Source: Symbiodinium natans (taxonomy: Eukaryota; Sar; Dinophyceae; Suessiales; Symbiodiniaceae). Taken from it: a stretch of DNA of 64,000 nucleotides. This document shows, one piece after another, positions 44,223 through 57,162 of the stretch. Location of the stretch: NCBI GenBank assembly GCA_905221605.1, contig CAJNDS010002078.1:375001-439000 (forward strand), in the 5' to 3' direction. A program made the position numbers and the translations under genes. The stretch's first letter is position 1. The number at the start of each line of letters is the position of its first letter. The notes beneath the pieces are model-generated. The model was not told the DNA's origin, ran no database searches, and saw only the letters and a list, made by a program, of their open reading frames with translations.

Positions 44223-46380
44223 AACAAACGACGAAGTGGGGCGCGCGCAATGCGCAGACATTACATAACCATCGTACTGGTAACCACGCAGCGCTTCTTC
44301 GGACTGGGAGGATGCGTTCAAATTCGGTCGACTGGCGGGCTGCTCCTCCTTCTGGGCCTTTGCAGGCCAGGGGTGACATGACATGGCTGACGTCTCTTCG
44401 AAGCGCTGGTGTCACTCATGTCATTCAGTCACTCACTACGTAGTGTCGACAGCCGAGAGCCTACGCATAAGCTCAATTAATTGAACATATTGCATACAGC
44501 TGGGCAGATGCGCAAGAGTAGACGGGTCGTCATCCTCTCAAAAACTACTGGCCCCGACATTCGTGACGAGCTTTCTGGGCTGCCTTTTGATGGATGACAC
44601 CCTTGATCCCCAAGTTCTTCCAAGGTGGTTATATCAATGCCTGGTGTGCTGCGCCCTTATCGTCTCTTCCATTTCTTTTGGGCTTTGTGCACAAGGAGCC
44701 CCCCCCCCCCCCCCCCCCCCATTCCCAGGTCATGTGGAACATCCTTGTGCTCCCTGTGTCATTCTGGAAGCTGACCCACGCTTCTCAAGTCGCTTTGCGT
44801 GATGACAAGTCTGCGTGCTGCGAGTTAGAGTGGCAGGTCCAGCATGTCCGAAGCAAGCCCAAGAGCAGATAGCGAGGGCCCACACGTGTAGCAAGGGTTG
44901 TGCTGGCTTTCTGGGAGCTCAGGTGGTCTTGAATGCAATGACGATTCTCTTCATGCCTGTGGGCTGCAACAGAAGTAAGACTAAGAGAAGCCTTCCAGTA
45001 TTCAGCAATTGGTTTGGCATTTTCAGTTTAATCCCTTCCACTCGTTGGTTGTTCGTTCCCTTGTTTCCCGACATTGGAAAACTAACTCGTGACAGTCTGC
45101 CGAGATGAAGACGAACACGGCGTGGAAAGGCTGTCAGAATAAGTTGTTCTATCCGCCTGCCTGCTTGCACCGGTGTGTGCTGTAACTTCGCTCTTGGGCT
45201 AAGTCTCCTGCTAGACCGTTGAGCAAGGCACAGTCAACAAGTGTCGCTCAAGCCTTCCTGAAGCTCCCCAGATATCCGCTATCAACATGCAAGGTATAGT
45301 ACGGCGAAGCCTTGCAGCTTAAGCCAAGACTCAAGACCAGCTTTCGTGGTAGCTGCAAAACAAGCGTGTTTTGCTTTGAAGCAAGAAAGCACCAGAATGG
45401 TGTCTGTGGAAATGTGTGAAACACACATGTCTGAACCCTTTTACTGAAAGGTTCAATCTGGACGACCTCACTGGCACCGCCGGGGCTGTTCTTGGTACCA
45501 GCGACACCCTTTTCCGACGTGGCCTGTGTTGGAATTACGAAGCTTGCCAGCATGAGTCGGAAAGTTTCCAGACTTTGAAGAGTACCCATGTGCTGTCATG
45601 TGCTGAGACTTGCCCGACGGGGTTGAAGCGTGTTTGTTCACTTGAGTATTGCGGTCGGGTTGTGAGCTAAGTCCTTGCGCTCACCAGATATAGGCAAAAG
45701 CTCAACAGTCGAGGGCGATGGCCCCTGTCGACTTGATTTTCTGCGCCATTCCGCGTCTATCTCTGGGCTTAATCTCAAATTTTAAAGCAGCTTGTAGTTT
45801 GCGATCGCGGCGACGCATCTCGCAGCCATGTTGGCCGAAGACTCCTTGCCATCAGCTTAGCGAAATAAACCACCTTCTCTTCTTCTCTTCCATTTGAATG
45901 CAGCAGCCGGCGGTCGGCTGAAGGAAGCATGCAGGCCTGTCGGCTGCAAAAACCAGCAGGGCTAGGGCTGGTTCGGACACTTCTGGATTATTGCTCATGC
46001 TTGACCGGCATGTGATTCTGCAGTTCGGTTCTTGTAGAGTTGTGGAGGGGTTTTTGACAGTGGCCTTTATTCTCTCCTCAGGCAGAGTATGGGTCTGCCT
46101 CCTTGGCCAAGCACCTGGGAAGCAACCTTGAGCCGAAATGTCGCCTAATTCGCCCGAGACCGCGACCGTCCATGCAGGAAAGACTCCGATTTGGAGGGCG
46201 GCCGCCGGCAAGGCAACTCTGCATATCTCACAGCGCCTCGTACCTGAAAGTTCCCGCGTGTTGGTCAATACTATACTGTTGGTGTAGGGCAATACATCGG
46301 GGTCTGCCTGGTTTGGGCTCGGCACTCCAACGCTGTATCTTACTGTCCAGCCGACTGTTGAAGTGCAGCGCAAGCAGCAG
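44223..46380. other. Stretch without a resolved gene
   Basis: Several hydrophobic or mixed open frames occur (about 44590-44800, 44890-44970, 45416-45670) but none could be assigned. A run of about 22 cytosines lies at 44699-44720. On the minus strand at 46127-46145, a segment matches 14 of the last 16 bases of the dinoflagellate spliced leader. Confidence 0.45.
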
Positions 46381-49300
46381 GACACAAATGCAAGCCTTGC
46401 ATATCTCACAAGACCTCCACCAGAGCCCCAATGGGCGCGCTCATCGCCTGAGGCTGGACTTCTGATTGCGGATGTAGTTGGTGCTGGTGTCCTGGCAATG
46501 GGTTCCTTGGGCAAAAGCTAGCAATCACGCCGGGGGTCCTGCCTGCACTGATCAAGACCACAAGCCAGACAAATACCCCTTGTTCCCCTAAGCAAGAAAA
46601 AGTACCATCCTGATGCAAAGTTGTGTGGGGGAGTTGGTTGAGGGATCAACACACTTGATATGCTCACACACAACCTTAACGCTCCGCCACCCCCTTCTCT
46701 GTTTCTCATCATGCTCCCGATGTTGGGAGAGTCATTCTTTGAAGCGAGCGCGGTGCGCTGGCACACAACTTGAATTCAGCTTTGGCTTGGACATTTCTAC
46801 TTTGCACGCACTGACGCTGCCATGCCTGTGCTTTCGTGAAGCTGCACCGTTCAGTGGGCGCCGTCTTCCTCCTTCGATTGCTCAGTACTACTGTACTGTG
46901 CCAAACCCTCATAGATCATCCCAACAACTTTTGTCAGGGTTCCTGGACCCTCAAGGCTTTGCTGGCCAGCCTTATATAGTCTCCCATGTCGCGCCGTCTC
47001 TGGCCCAGTTTCTGGTTCTACAGCCTCTGCTGCTCCAGACCCCCCTACTCAAGCCTTAAGGGAGTGGGGCCAGGATTTTCCATTGCCTGGCAAGTGAGGT
47101 GCTGCTGTTCACCTGGTCTCTCTGGGCAATCGACCCTGCCTTTGGACTTTTCCAGGTGCCCCCGATGCGCCGTAGTGAGTTTACTGCAAGACTCCGCCTT
47201 GGACGGTTCCGCTTTTGAGGATGTTGCTGGCTCGGCTGTGGTATGCTGTAGTGGTGCACCGCTGGGGCCAGTTCTTTGCTTTCGGCTTGAGCGATACCAA
47301 CGTCCGGGTTTCGTGGGCCTAATTCGTCATCAAAAGCCAGCAAACAGGGGCCCCACGCCCCTTCCCTGTCCTGGTGCAAGGCGATGTGGCTCAAGACATG
47401 GCAGTGCCATCCTATCTGGATCGCCGTCTTGGGCCTCTCGCTTTCTTGGCACGCTCTTCCCAGTGCTCGAGTACAAAAGGGCTCAGCTACCGCGTTGCCA
47501 GTATCCACGCCTTGCAGGCTTCCGCCTCAATTTCGCAGTCGCCCATTGTTTGGTCCCCTCTGGCGGAGGGGGCCGATGACGCTTGCGGAGACCGCCTGAG
47601 ATGTTCAGAGGTGAAGAGTGCGGCTCCGTGGCCGTATGCCCACTGGTCATTGCCTTCCTTCCTTCCTTCCCTTCCCTTCCTTCCCTTCCTCAAGTAGAGA
47701 GCCTACTCTGGCTGTCGCGCGGAAGTTCTGTCAACCCGTCAGCCCATCGAGGTTCCGTGTAGTGTAGAGTCCCAGCAGCTGCAACACGTACACGATGACC
47801 CAAGCCCAGCCTTAAGGTACCCTGAATTTCGCTTGTTGCCTTGCACGGTTTGTGGCTCTAGGCCGTGCCCCTCGAACCCTGCCCCAAAGACTTCGATGGC
47901 GGGGGAGTGGCACTGTCAAAGTCAGCTCACATTGCCACTATCGCATGTCCTTGCTCGTTCATCGTCTGGATACAATGTCACAGGTCAAGCGGTTGCCAAG
48001 CTTGGCTGGCTCCTTGGCACCGTATGTATCATTGCGATGCTGGCCATGAATGCCCACATCATGATCTTGGTTTGGAGGGCCACTTGTCTGGAAGACTGGA
48101 AGAGATAAACTGTCAAGCACTCCGCCACAAACTCCGGAAATGCAGCTGTTCTGGCTTGAGTTTGCACAACTTGTTCATAGGTTCTTCAGCGGCAACAGTT
48201 CATCTCGCCTGCAAGGTTCATTCTCGCTTTCCAGCCCCTTGGCACGTCCACGCCTAGCTCGCTAGAAGCCAAGCTTGCGAGATCGGACAGGTTCCTTCCC
48301 AATGCAGACGCTCAATCATTAGAGAACTCGCTGCCGCGTGGATCGTAACCCCTGGAGCCGATACAGTAAGGAAGCCAACACTTTCAAAGATCTGGTGCAG
48401 CAGACCTTTGCCCGCGCGTTGCCGGCGCGACTGGAGCTAGCCCAGGAGACAGTGAACCTCAGTGAGATCGGAGTAGGTTTAAGGAGCTCAAGGGTTTCAT
48501 AGGGTTTCTGCTTAGGTTGAAGTGTTGGCCAGAGTCCTTAGGGTGGCAAATGCGGAGCCCAGTTCTGGTCCAGAAATGGGTTGCTACTGTGGACAGTTGG
48601 CTCGCCCGGGCCACCTAAGCAAATAGCTGTTCCAGTGGAATTGCGCTTCATCCGTGTTAGAACAGCTGAGTCCATGAGCCTTGCCGGCGTTGCGGTAGTA
48701 CCATGAATCCTCGACCGCGTATGCCAGTGCGACAGCCGAAGCCACACATAGAACACTCACTGAGGGTGATCGGTCAATACACCTATGTCTTCTGCACGCT
48801 GGCGCTGTACACACTCAGCATTGGCCAGGCTCTGGGCATGCTTCTTGGTGGCCCTGAGGGTTGTGGGATGTTAGGGCATTGTTTGCGGGATGGTTTGTTT
48901 CCCCCCTTCCCGGTGGGGTTTTGTGGGAGGGGGGCCTGAAGAGCGGTGACGCGTTTCTTGGCGCACTCTCGCACGTCACACTTTGGTGTTCAACAAGGAA
49001 GACCTGGTACGGAAGTATGGCCCAGGTTCTTCTACGATTTCCGTCTTTGTTTGCCCCTCATGACACTCCTGGGCTGCATGATGATCCTGCCTCTGCTGCT
49101 GGGCTGCAGCGGACATCACCAGACAGCATTTATGTGCGTGGCTGCGTCAGGCTGCAGGACGGCCGAGCAGAGATTGCTTTGCTTCTGCTTTCTGTAGCTT
49201 CCATGAGCAGCCATGACAAGTCCAACTGAGAAAAAAGTAGGAGAGAGACCCGGCTATGGGCTCGACACGTGTAGACTACATACATGCCCGTGAACGCCTG

Positions 49301-52156
49301 TATTCTGTATGATTCCGTTGCCAGATTTCTCTATTCAAGTAGTCAAGCAGAGAGGCCCCCGGCAGTTGTCAAGCCTGGCCCTGCAGGTCATGGATGCTGC
49401 GCTTGTGGTCCCTTTGAAGTGTAGGAAGTTAAGAGAATACTCCTCCTCTCCTTTTGAGACAAAGAGAGAGCACATCATCATCAGACACCACCCCCTAAGG
49501 AACCTCTCAGCTCGATTCCTGGGATCCTTCGCTGGCTCTGTGGCCTTCAACTGTGCTTGCACCGTAACCTGGCGGATCACCACCAGTAAGCAGATTCGCT
49601 GTTTTGTTTAATTTGTTGTTTGTAGTTTTCTTTGGCGAATACTTATAGAGGAGGGCAAGCTGCAGCTGGCACAGGTTGGCACCGTGATGATTCCGATCGT
49701 CTGGATGGCAATGCAGGGCTGCTTGGTAACAGTACCTGAGTCTCAGTCTTGGGCAGTTGGAAGTTGGGATACGTGGCCGCTGTCAATTGCATGCTGGCAT
49801 TGACGCAGTTTCGGGTTTTTCCAGTTCAGTTCGCGTGTTGCAAGCTCTTCATACTGGCATGGACCTACATGTCAAAGAATGTCAAAGAGCTGCGGCTCGT
49901 GGCCAACGAGAGGCGTGAGAGTTGAAGCATCAAAGCCTACCGCAAATTTGCGACGCGCTGTGCTTCAAGATCACTGTTGCAACCAAGGTGCTGAAGCTAC
50001 ACGACCTGCAGGGAGCGAGTACAAGGCCGTGGCGTGACTTGGCCTGCAATAGCTGGCTTTCGTTTCTTGAAGATCACCCAGGCCTTTTCGATACAACTTT
50101 CCATCGATTTTTTGGGAGCTTCGTTTTGCCTCTGTAAAGAGAGGTACCAGTCATAGAGAGTCCCTGTGCCTTGGTGCGTTTCTCTCGCTAGACTCGAAAA
50201 CTTACCAATCTTTGCCAATGATTGCCGATGGATGTTACGTACCAAGGAAGAAGTCATCCAACAAGCATTCTAGCGATGCAGCGAAGTGACGCACGCACTG
50301 AATCGAGTAACGACACCACTACATGCTGCCACCGTGGGGTCGTAGTGACTTGCGTTCCCTTTAAGCGTAGATTTCTTGGGCAACCGGCCAAGCTCGGACT
50401 CCCTCCAGCTAGTGCGATGAACCGGGTGCTTAATAGGGAGAGCTGATGCGGCGTGATGTGTTGTGTTGAATGGCTCTTGACAATTCGGATCATCCTACCT
50501 GGTTTCTGCACCTGCTGCTTACATCTGCTTACTGGTTTTCGCGCTTTGACCATCTGTTGATCCCTGGCCGGTTTCCTGACCTGCTAGGAGTCACTTGGGC
50601 TTTGATTCCTTGGTGACCTCCGCACCTAGACAGCATGCGCGTTTGGTGAAGAGCTCACGACTGGGGCAAGTCAGGACAACATGTTGAGATGAATGGAGTG
50701 ATGTCTCGGCTTCGGTCTTCGCACTTCTTTTTGCTTCCCTGCCTGGTTAGTCACGCAACGGCATCATCTGAACGCCATCCGCTGCAAGAACTTATCAGAT
50801 CTTGCAGCTTGTGCTGGTGCTTCATTTTGAAGTGCTGCCGTGCAGGCATCTACTTTCGCCTTCGCGTTCTCTGGGCAGCTTCCTGGCTGAAGTCAGCTAG
50901 GATCGACACATTGAATACAAGAGTAATACAATGAGAGTGCTAATCTCCCCAACAGCGCCAGCGCCTACTTGGTTGAGGCAGGGGCTAGCGGCCACCTGCA
51001 TCCCCTCGCGAGCATGCTGGGTGCATGCATCTTGGTGCTGAGGTTCATCCTGGTGGAAATTATGTCTGAAATGCAAGACATGAGCGAGTTCCCCAAGGCT
51101 TCTGGGGCTGAGCGGTACAAGCAGCAACCCAATGTTGGTTCAAGGCGAGAGAAAGTGAGTGGAAGTGAAGCCGTGCTGGAGAGGCCTACTTGGTCTACTC
51201 CCTGCCCTTTCAAGCTGTGGCCTTCCTGGGGGTTGGCTTATCCGTGTACTACTTTCGAGGCGGCGCAAAAATCGTCCACGAGCCTGTACACCCAGTGTAC
51301 ACGTCACAGATCTTCAAGAGCACTGGGTTTCGCAGCTCTCACACTTCAAGCCCCAAGACCCCATGTCGTCATTGTTTAAGAAGGCGAGTCTGCGGCCGGA
51401 ATGATCGTCGAGGAGCTCCCCTTCGGCAATGCAGAGCGATATGCTTCGATTTGCCTTGTGGGGCACATGCTCATCACGTACGTTGGACCTGGGACAAAAA
51501 TTAGCGACTTTGATGTGCTGACAGATTGACAACATGTACCGGTGAGCCGGAAACCCTGGCAGGTGATCAAAAGCGTCGTGCTCTGCCGGGGTCTTCTCAA
51601 AGAATTCCATAAACGTGAAATTATTACATCAAGCCACACCTGGTCAGCCTGGTACAACATGGCGGCTGGGCTTAGTTCGGCATGGGAGGGAAGCATAGGG
51701 AAGCCACTGCTACGCAGACACGACAGGCAAACCACCCGAAGCTCCTTTCCACGTTTCCAGGTGGCGGCCATTGTTGTCGCTACGTGGCTGCTTGCTCAGA
51801 TCGTGCCTTTCTTTGAAGACTTCGTCAATCTACTGGGCAGCACCTTCACGCCGGTCATCGCCTTCATGACGCCAATTCTTTTGTACATGCTCCTTGAGCA
51901 AGTGAAGGATTGCAAGGGTGCCCATTCAAAGAGCACGCATCACAGTCCCACAGTCCAATAGCTTCTCAGCACTCACATAAAGTGCAATGTGGGTCTCCAG
52001 CGCTGCCAGGACTTTACTGCGAGCCGGCTGGAACTGGCGATCATCGCTCTGGAAGTTGTCGTGTCCATCATCATGTTGTTTTATGGCGGGGCCGCTGTGG
52101 CTGTATGCCTTGTTTTCGTTGAGTTGTTCATAGCCCCTTCAAGAGTCGAGTCGTGA
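46381..52156 (+). CDS. Amino-acid transporter, AAAP (Aa_trans) family, multi-exon
   Basis: The family moves amino acids across membranes with protons or sodium through about 11 helices. TM1 is at 46445-46501 (LLIADVVGAGVLAMG). TM2 is at 47984-48079 (QAVAKLGWLLGTV, then LAMNAHIMILVWR), joined in frame through ATGG|GT..CAG|GTCAAG. TM3 is at about 48772-48847 (GQYTYVFCTLALYTLSIGQAL). The next is at 49026-49090 (FFYDFRLCLPLMTLLGC). The family signature EIMSEMQDMSEFPK is at 51043-51097, with a GC donor, followed by 51184-51275 (AYLVYSLPFQAVAFLGVG). Then come 51389-51481 (GMIVEELPFGNAERYA), 51563 onward (VIKSVVLCRGLLKEFH), 51761-51917 (two helices, IVPFFEDFVNLLG) and the last helix at 52010-52156, with stop TGA at 52154. 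The N-terminal exons before 46381 and the exons between 49100 and 51040 are not resolved. Confidence 0.75.
49320..50137 (+). other. Unresolved middle part of the transporter gene
   Basis: In this part of the gene the order of transporter motifs predicts two or three helices. Hydrophobic frames are present at about 49500-49590 (ARFLGSFAGSVAFN), 49670-49730 (QVGTVMIPIVWMAMQ) and 49826-49920 (FACCKLFILAWTYMSKN). I could not fix their borders or phases. They are the best candidates for the missing exons. Confidence 0.35.
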
Positions 52157-54366
52157 CGAAGTGGCAAACGGTCAAATCTCGCTCTCAATGGGCCACAGAA
52201 GTTGCAACAGACAATTTGTTCAACCCAGAACTGCGAATTCAACTGCGACACGCAGAATGCTTTTGCTTGTAGTGGCTTTGTTGCAGCGTCTTGGCCGTCG
52301 AGTCGACACATCTGCCACACGAAGACCCCAGTCCAGAGTGACTACACTAAAAACTTACCGCCGTGTGCGTCAGCCACCTGAACATTTTTGCCCCTGCTAA
52401 GCTCAATAAGCGCCACTGGCCAGGCACATTTTCAAACTTTCTTCAGATCTACGAGAAGTGGAACACGTATGGATATCCCTTTGCGTGCCACTGCCAGAAT
52501 CTCTGGAACCCTGGCTACATGTTCAAAACAGCACAGTGGGTGCCACGGAGACTCCTGTCTTCAAGTACACCATTAACCCCGAAGGGCGAACAACGATGCC
52601 CTGAGGAGAACATGCGACTGCTCATCCAGCAGAATGCAGTGCCCCGCGTGAGGGCAGAATGTGTGTGGACTTGCCCGCGCGGGAACTCAAAAGAGGACTG
52701 ACTACTTTTGCTGGAGCCACTGGAGAGCCATGACTTCCCCAACACACGGATTTCAGACATTTTTGGTTTGCATGTATTTGGACTTATCCGAGGCATTGCT
52801 TTCGCAGTGCCCTGTGGATTTGCGAGATGTTGTGAATCCCAAGGCGCTGCCGCCATGGTAGCATGACCCCGCATGATCAGGAGTTGAATCGCAGCGTGCG
52901 AATACATGGGTATGCATGCGTTGCGTCTTTCGCCGATGGCTTTGACTTCACAAACTGCTTCGTTCATTCTGATACTGGTCTTGGGTTCTTTTCATGCCTG
53001 CCGTGTCAGCATGCGTATCATTGCGCATCTGCGTAGCTAGATGTGGTTTCTGCCTGAGGCCACCTCTGCCGCCGACTTTTGGCAGCTGCGCTTGACTGCT
53101 ACTGCGTTGCTTGGCAAGTGGCAAGTGGACATAAAGCAAGCTCAGGCCCCTAGTCCCCTAGCATGCGGCATCAATTCTGAACATCCCTGTGCTCAACTGC
53201 TTGGCTGCCTCGCGCAACACAGCCCATGGAGTTCACGATTAGCTCATGTTCTCAGCAGTACTTGAACTTCAAGCCCGACTCGCAAGACTTCGATAGAGAT
53301 GTGACGTGCTGGTAAAGGCCAGGCCATGTTTCGATATCAGAAGTCGGAAGTCTAAGAATCGAAAGTTTCAATGGTAGACGCTGTGTGCAGTAGAGACTGC
53401 CCTTCTACTTTCACGATATTTTATCCTCGACCGTCATGAAGTGCACGGTTTTGAGATGGTCGCTGCGTTTCAGCAGCTTCAGCAACAGCGGCTACCGACT
53501 ACCCTGCGCTGCCCTTGTGAAGCCTCCGAGCGCAGGAAGACCGCGTGCTCGGGGCTGCCTGTCTGTAAGTACACCGAACAGCCCGCAACTAGAAGGCCTG
53601 TAGTGGTGTATGTTTTATGTTAATATGCTCTATATCTATCTCTCCCTGGATGACACGTTCCCTCTACCTCTTCTTATTCTTCGAGATATTCAGGGCACTC
53701 AGAACTGGCCCATACATGAAAGAACTGGCAGTGCACAACCATGCATGTACTGAGTGAGGGGATGAACAAGTGAATGAATGAACCGAAGCAAGTACACAAG
53801 TGTTTGTGTAGTACGTATGTATGTATGTTAATGGACGTCATAATTCGAATCTCGGTGTTTCCCGTGGCTCAGACGCTGTCGCTTAGGCGCCGTGCGCATT
53901 TTAAGCCACAAGCCGCAACACTCTTACTCACGCGTGCCCGAGACGCTCTCGACCAGGCATCTTCCGCACCGAGCGCACCAAAGAGCCTGCTGTCCCTGCA
54001 CAGCAGCCGAACCATCGCCAATAGCATGGTGTTGGCATTGCCGCAGGCGCCAAATCGCGCTCTCGCCTAGGTCTTTTGCAGATTCCTTGCTCCAAAGGTT
54101 TCAGTGGGGGAGCTCTTGACGGGGTCTTGGATTTCTTTACGCGTGCGCTTAGCCCCTTGGTGTACTCTTGAGCGTCCTCATGCGGTCTTGCTGGGAGTGC
54201 TCTTGAAGTGTTCTTTACACTGTTTCAGGCCGGCAGAATTGTGTAATATGATGTGCGTATACAATTGCTCAGCCACTGTTTTGTGTTCATTGTTTGTGTA
54301 CATGCGCGGTCTGAGCATCGACGCCAAGGCGCCTCCTCGGGTCGGGGCCGCTTCAGGGCTGGCAAG
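52157..54366. other. Stretch between the transporter and the RAP gene
   Basis: One open frame at 52363-52701 (112 residues, with KWNTYGYPFACHCQN and a terminal cysteine pair) might be an exon but shows no known domain. Otherwise I see nothing. Confidence 0.45.
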
Positions 54367-55968
54367 ATGCGTCCCAGTGTTGTGCAGGATATGGGGGACA
54401 GTGAGGAGCAGATTCTGGAGAAGGGTCGGGAAGGGCAGAGAAGCCCGCCGCAGAGGGAGATCCTATTCGAAGATGTCGCCGACGCACTTGCTGCAGAAGG
54501 CTTGAGCGATGAAGAGGAGCCCGATGCACGTGAAAAGCAAGCACAGCCCAGGAAGGCTGCGCCAGTGAGTGACGAAAAGTTGTCCAGTGTGAACCTGTTG
54601 ACTTTGGCCAGGGATGAAATGGTGTGGGCAATCGGGCGCGCTGCCACGATTGGTGTGTCTCCAAAAGCTCGTCTTTGGCAGGATGTTCCACATGCCATCC
54701 TTACTTTAGGAGGTGAGAGTCAGCTGACACCGTCAGAAGTTTGCCGTCTTTTGCAAGCCTTGGCTTACGCACCAGTGGACGCACCTCTTGACCACGCCAT
54801 GCTTCAGAAACTACTGAAGATCTTCGCTGTCCGTGCGAAAGAGTATAGCGACGAGCGGCTCATGCGTGTTGTTTACGCCTACGGAAAGCTTGCTGCCAAG
54901 CGTGGTGTCAAGCAGACTCGCTTCATGGACTTTGCCACGAGTGAAATCGTCGAAAGAGACCAGACGCTTCGAGCTTGGCGCAAAGTCCGCATACTTGAAG
55001 CAATTGGGACCCTACCTGAAGCCGGACCTGAATTCAAAACGGTTATGGTTGGACAGATTGTGAAGACTGGCCTGAAATATCTGGATGCTGAATGCCTGGG
55101 CCGCTTTATTCACATGGTCGTGGACACAAAGTATCATGAGCGAACTGGGGTTGTGCAGAGACTGAACACCATCTATCAGCTAAAGCTGAAGCATGTCCGA
55201 TTCAACAACCCTGAGCTGATTCTCGTCATGGGCCTTCCCATGTTTCTGCACGACCTCATGAAGACTTCCGTGCTCACGCGCTGGCTAGACAGGCTTGCCC
55301 GTCTGCGCTTGCCTGTCGAGGCAGGCAGTGCACCGCGCACCCGCACGACAACACCAGCAACACCGGGTGCTCCGACAGAACCCACATTGCGCAAGCTGCC
55401 TCGGAGCTTCAATCTTGGCCCAGCAGACTCAGCAACGGCGGCCAAGAATCTGGAAGGGCTGAAGTTGATCGAGTTCGTGCTGAGACATGAGAGGCCCACG
55501 ATCCTTCAGGCTTTAACACCTGTGGCAGCGCAACTCTTATCTACTGCAAGAGAGATGCAGTTGCAGCCGCCGGAGGACTACCACATGCTGGAGCTTCCGC
55601 ATGTGTACAGCGAGCTGTCGAAGCTGTTTCAGAAGCTTGGGATCCTGCTGTATCCCACGATCTGTGGCCCCTACCTATTGGAGCTGGCCGATCCGCTGGG
55701 ATTGGTTGTTGTGGAGTGGGATAGGGGATGGCTACTGTATCCGCCATGGAGGCGCATGAGGCACGAGGAGTTTGTGCTGCGGAAGCACTTGCACCTGCGT
55801 GCCGAGGGCTGGAAAGTGCTGACGGTGCCACTAGAAGAGTTCCAGCAGCTCAGCACGCAAGATGCCAAGCTCGGATTCTTGGAAGACTTCAGCACGAAGC
55901 AAGGTATCAACCATCTTCGAGTCGACGCCTCCACCACAGCACGAGAGCCTGAATTGGAGCGAGGGTAA
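54367..55968 (+). CDS. RAP-domain protein, probably organellar RNA-binding
   Basis: This is an uninterrupted 533-residue frame. The C-terminal 75 residues or so (about 435-508) fit the RAP domain (RNA-binding domain abundant in apicomplexans). GPYLLELADPLGLVVVEWD is followed by LRKHLHLRAEGWKVLTVPLEEFQQL, here read in two parts around LRAEGW, and then KLGFLEDF. RAP proteins in algae and apicomplexans act mainly in mitochondrial or plastid RNA processing and translation. The middle (about 90-350) is rich in helical repeats, as in FASTK- and OPR-type proteins. The first ATG in frame is 54367, right after a GCAAG that could accept the spliced leader. The frame stays open upstream to 54253 without an ATG, with a hydrophobic stretch (HCFVFIVCVHA) that might be part of a targeting presequence if an upstream exon exists. 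Confidence 0.82.
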   Translation: MRPSVVQDMGDSEEQILEKGREGQRSPPQREILFEDVADALAAEGLSDEEEPDAREKQAQPRKAAPVSDEKLSSVNLLTLARDEMVWAIGRAATIGVSPKARLWQDVPHAILTLGGESQLTPSEVCRLLQALAYAPVDAPLDHAMLQKLLKIFAVRAKEYSDERLMRVVYAYGKLAAKRGVKQTRFMDFATSEIVERDQTLRAWRKVRILEAIGTLPEAGPEFKTVMVGQIVKTGLKYLDAECLGRFIHMVVDTKYHERTGVVQRLNTIYQLKLKHVRFNNPELILVMGLPMFLHDLMKTSVLTRWLDRLARLRLPVEAGSAPRTRTTTPATPGAPTEPTLRKLPRSFNLGPADSATAAKNLEGLKLIEFVLRHERPTILQALTPVAAQLLSTAREMQLQPPEDYHMLELPHVYSELSKLFQKLGILLYPTICGPYLLELADPLGLVVVEWDRGWLLYPPWRRMRHEEFVLRKHLHLRAEGWKVLTVPLEEFQQLSTQDAKLGFLEDFSTKQGINHLRVDASTTAREPELERG

Positions 55969-57162
55969 GAAAAATTCGCAGGATGCGAAGCAAGTGAAGT
56001 ATGCAAGGTTCGTTAAGCTCATCGACTCTGTCATTGTTCAGTCGACCTGTACTGTTCAAATCCCTGCATGAACATCCTGTGCTACTGTAGTCGTGATAGT
56101 CAAAACCCAGATTGCTAGCAAACCGCAAGTGGAAAGCGGTGGGGCAGTTCTAAAAGTGACTCGCCAACTCGCTTCGGTGATGTTCTGTTCTTGGAGGGCT
56201 AAAGCCACGTACTGTATGCTTAGCTTATACTTGGTCGATGGACGTGATGCTGCAGAGCTGATACTACTGAAGCTTCGTCTCGTACATGGTATGGGGTCAC
56301 ATCCTGCTTTGCCTCCTGCTCTGCCTCGACCCATAAAAACTAATTCTCAAGCAAAGAAGTCCCCAAAACTCCAAGGCTTCAGTCCACGAGGGCCTCTCGG
56401 AATGCAGAGACCCGTGTGGCTCCCTTCGAGCAGAGGCCCAGCTGCACGAGTGGACAATGCGTAGCAAACATAGTAAATATAGTATCTCTGTAAGCAAGCC
56501 CCGCCCTCCAAAGAAATCCACTGGTCTGATGGAGGAGTGATACGGAAGCTTTTAGGCCCTAAAAATAAGCCTGCCTGAGTCTATGGCCTCAACGTTACGG
56601 CTTTAGCAATGCTTCCCTGTATTTCCCTGTTTTCCCGAGCTCTTTCGGGTCGGCCTCGACAACCCGAACCATCTCAAAGCGAGCCCGAGGGCCGAGGCCA
56701 TCCGAGGGCTGCCTGCCGCAAGATGTTGTTTGGGGCCTCGTTTCGTAAAGAAACCGAAGATTGAAAAAAAAGAAAGGCTCTGATATTATTTTTCTTACAG
56801 GGGAGCTCTGTCGACTTAGCTTCCTGAAAGCCAAGGCCTTGTAGACGTTTCAAAGCAACTGAAGCCTTTGGGCCGGACACTTTCCTGCCTTGAGTTAAGA
56901 CCATGGCCCCCAAAGCCTGAGCCTGAATCAAAAAGCAGTGAACTTGTAAACTTCGCGAAGGCTTTACTTACTCTAAAGTGGATGCAGCACCACCCAGACC
57001 CTCCACGCTTCCTCGACCCTTTGCAAATGTCGGAAGTCTACACAAGCACGTGTCTCGTTTCTTCATTTGATGGCTGACTCAGGTTTAGCACTGGTTCAGT
57101 CAATACTCCGTGGCAACGTTCTTCTCACGATCCCGCACAGGCGTCGATTTATGATGTTTTGT

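Noticed and set aside
46127-46145. Minus-strand match to 14 of the last 16 bases of the spliced leader
   Set aside because: It is suggestive, but no minus-strand gene follows it, and a match of this quality is not negligible by chance over both strands of 64 kb.
45852-46514. 220-residue minus-strand open frame
   Set aside because: It overlaps the plus-strand TM1 exon of the transporter, whose family motif and in-frame join are far stronger evidence.
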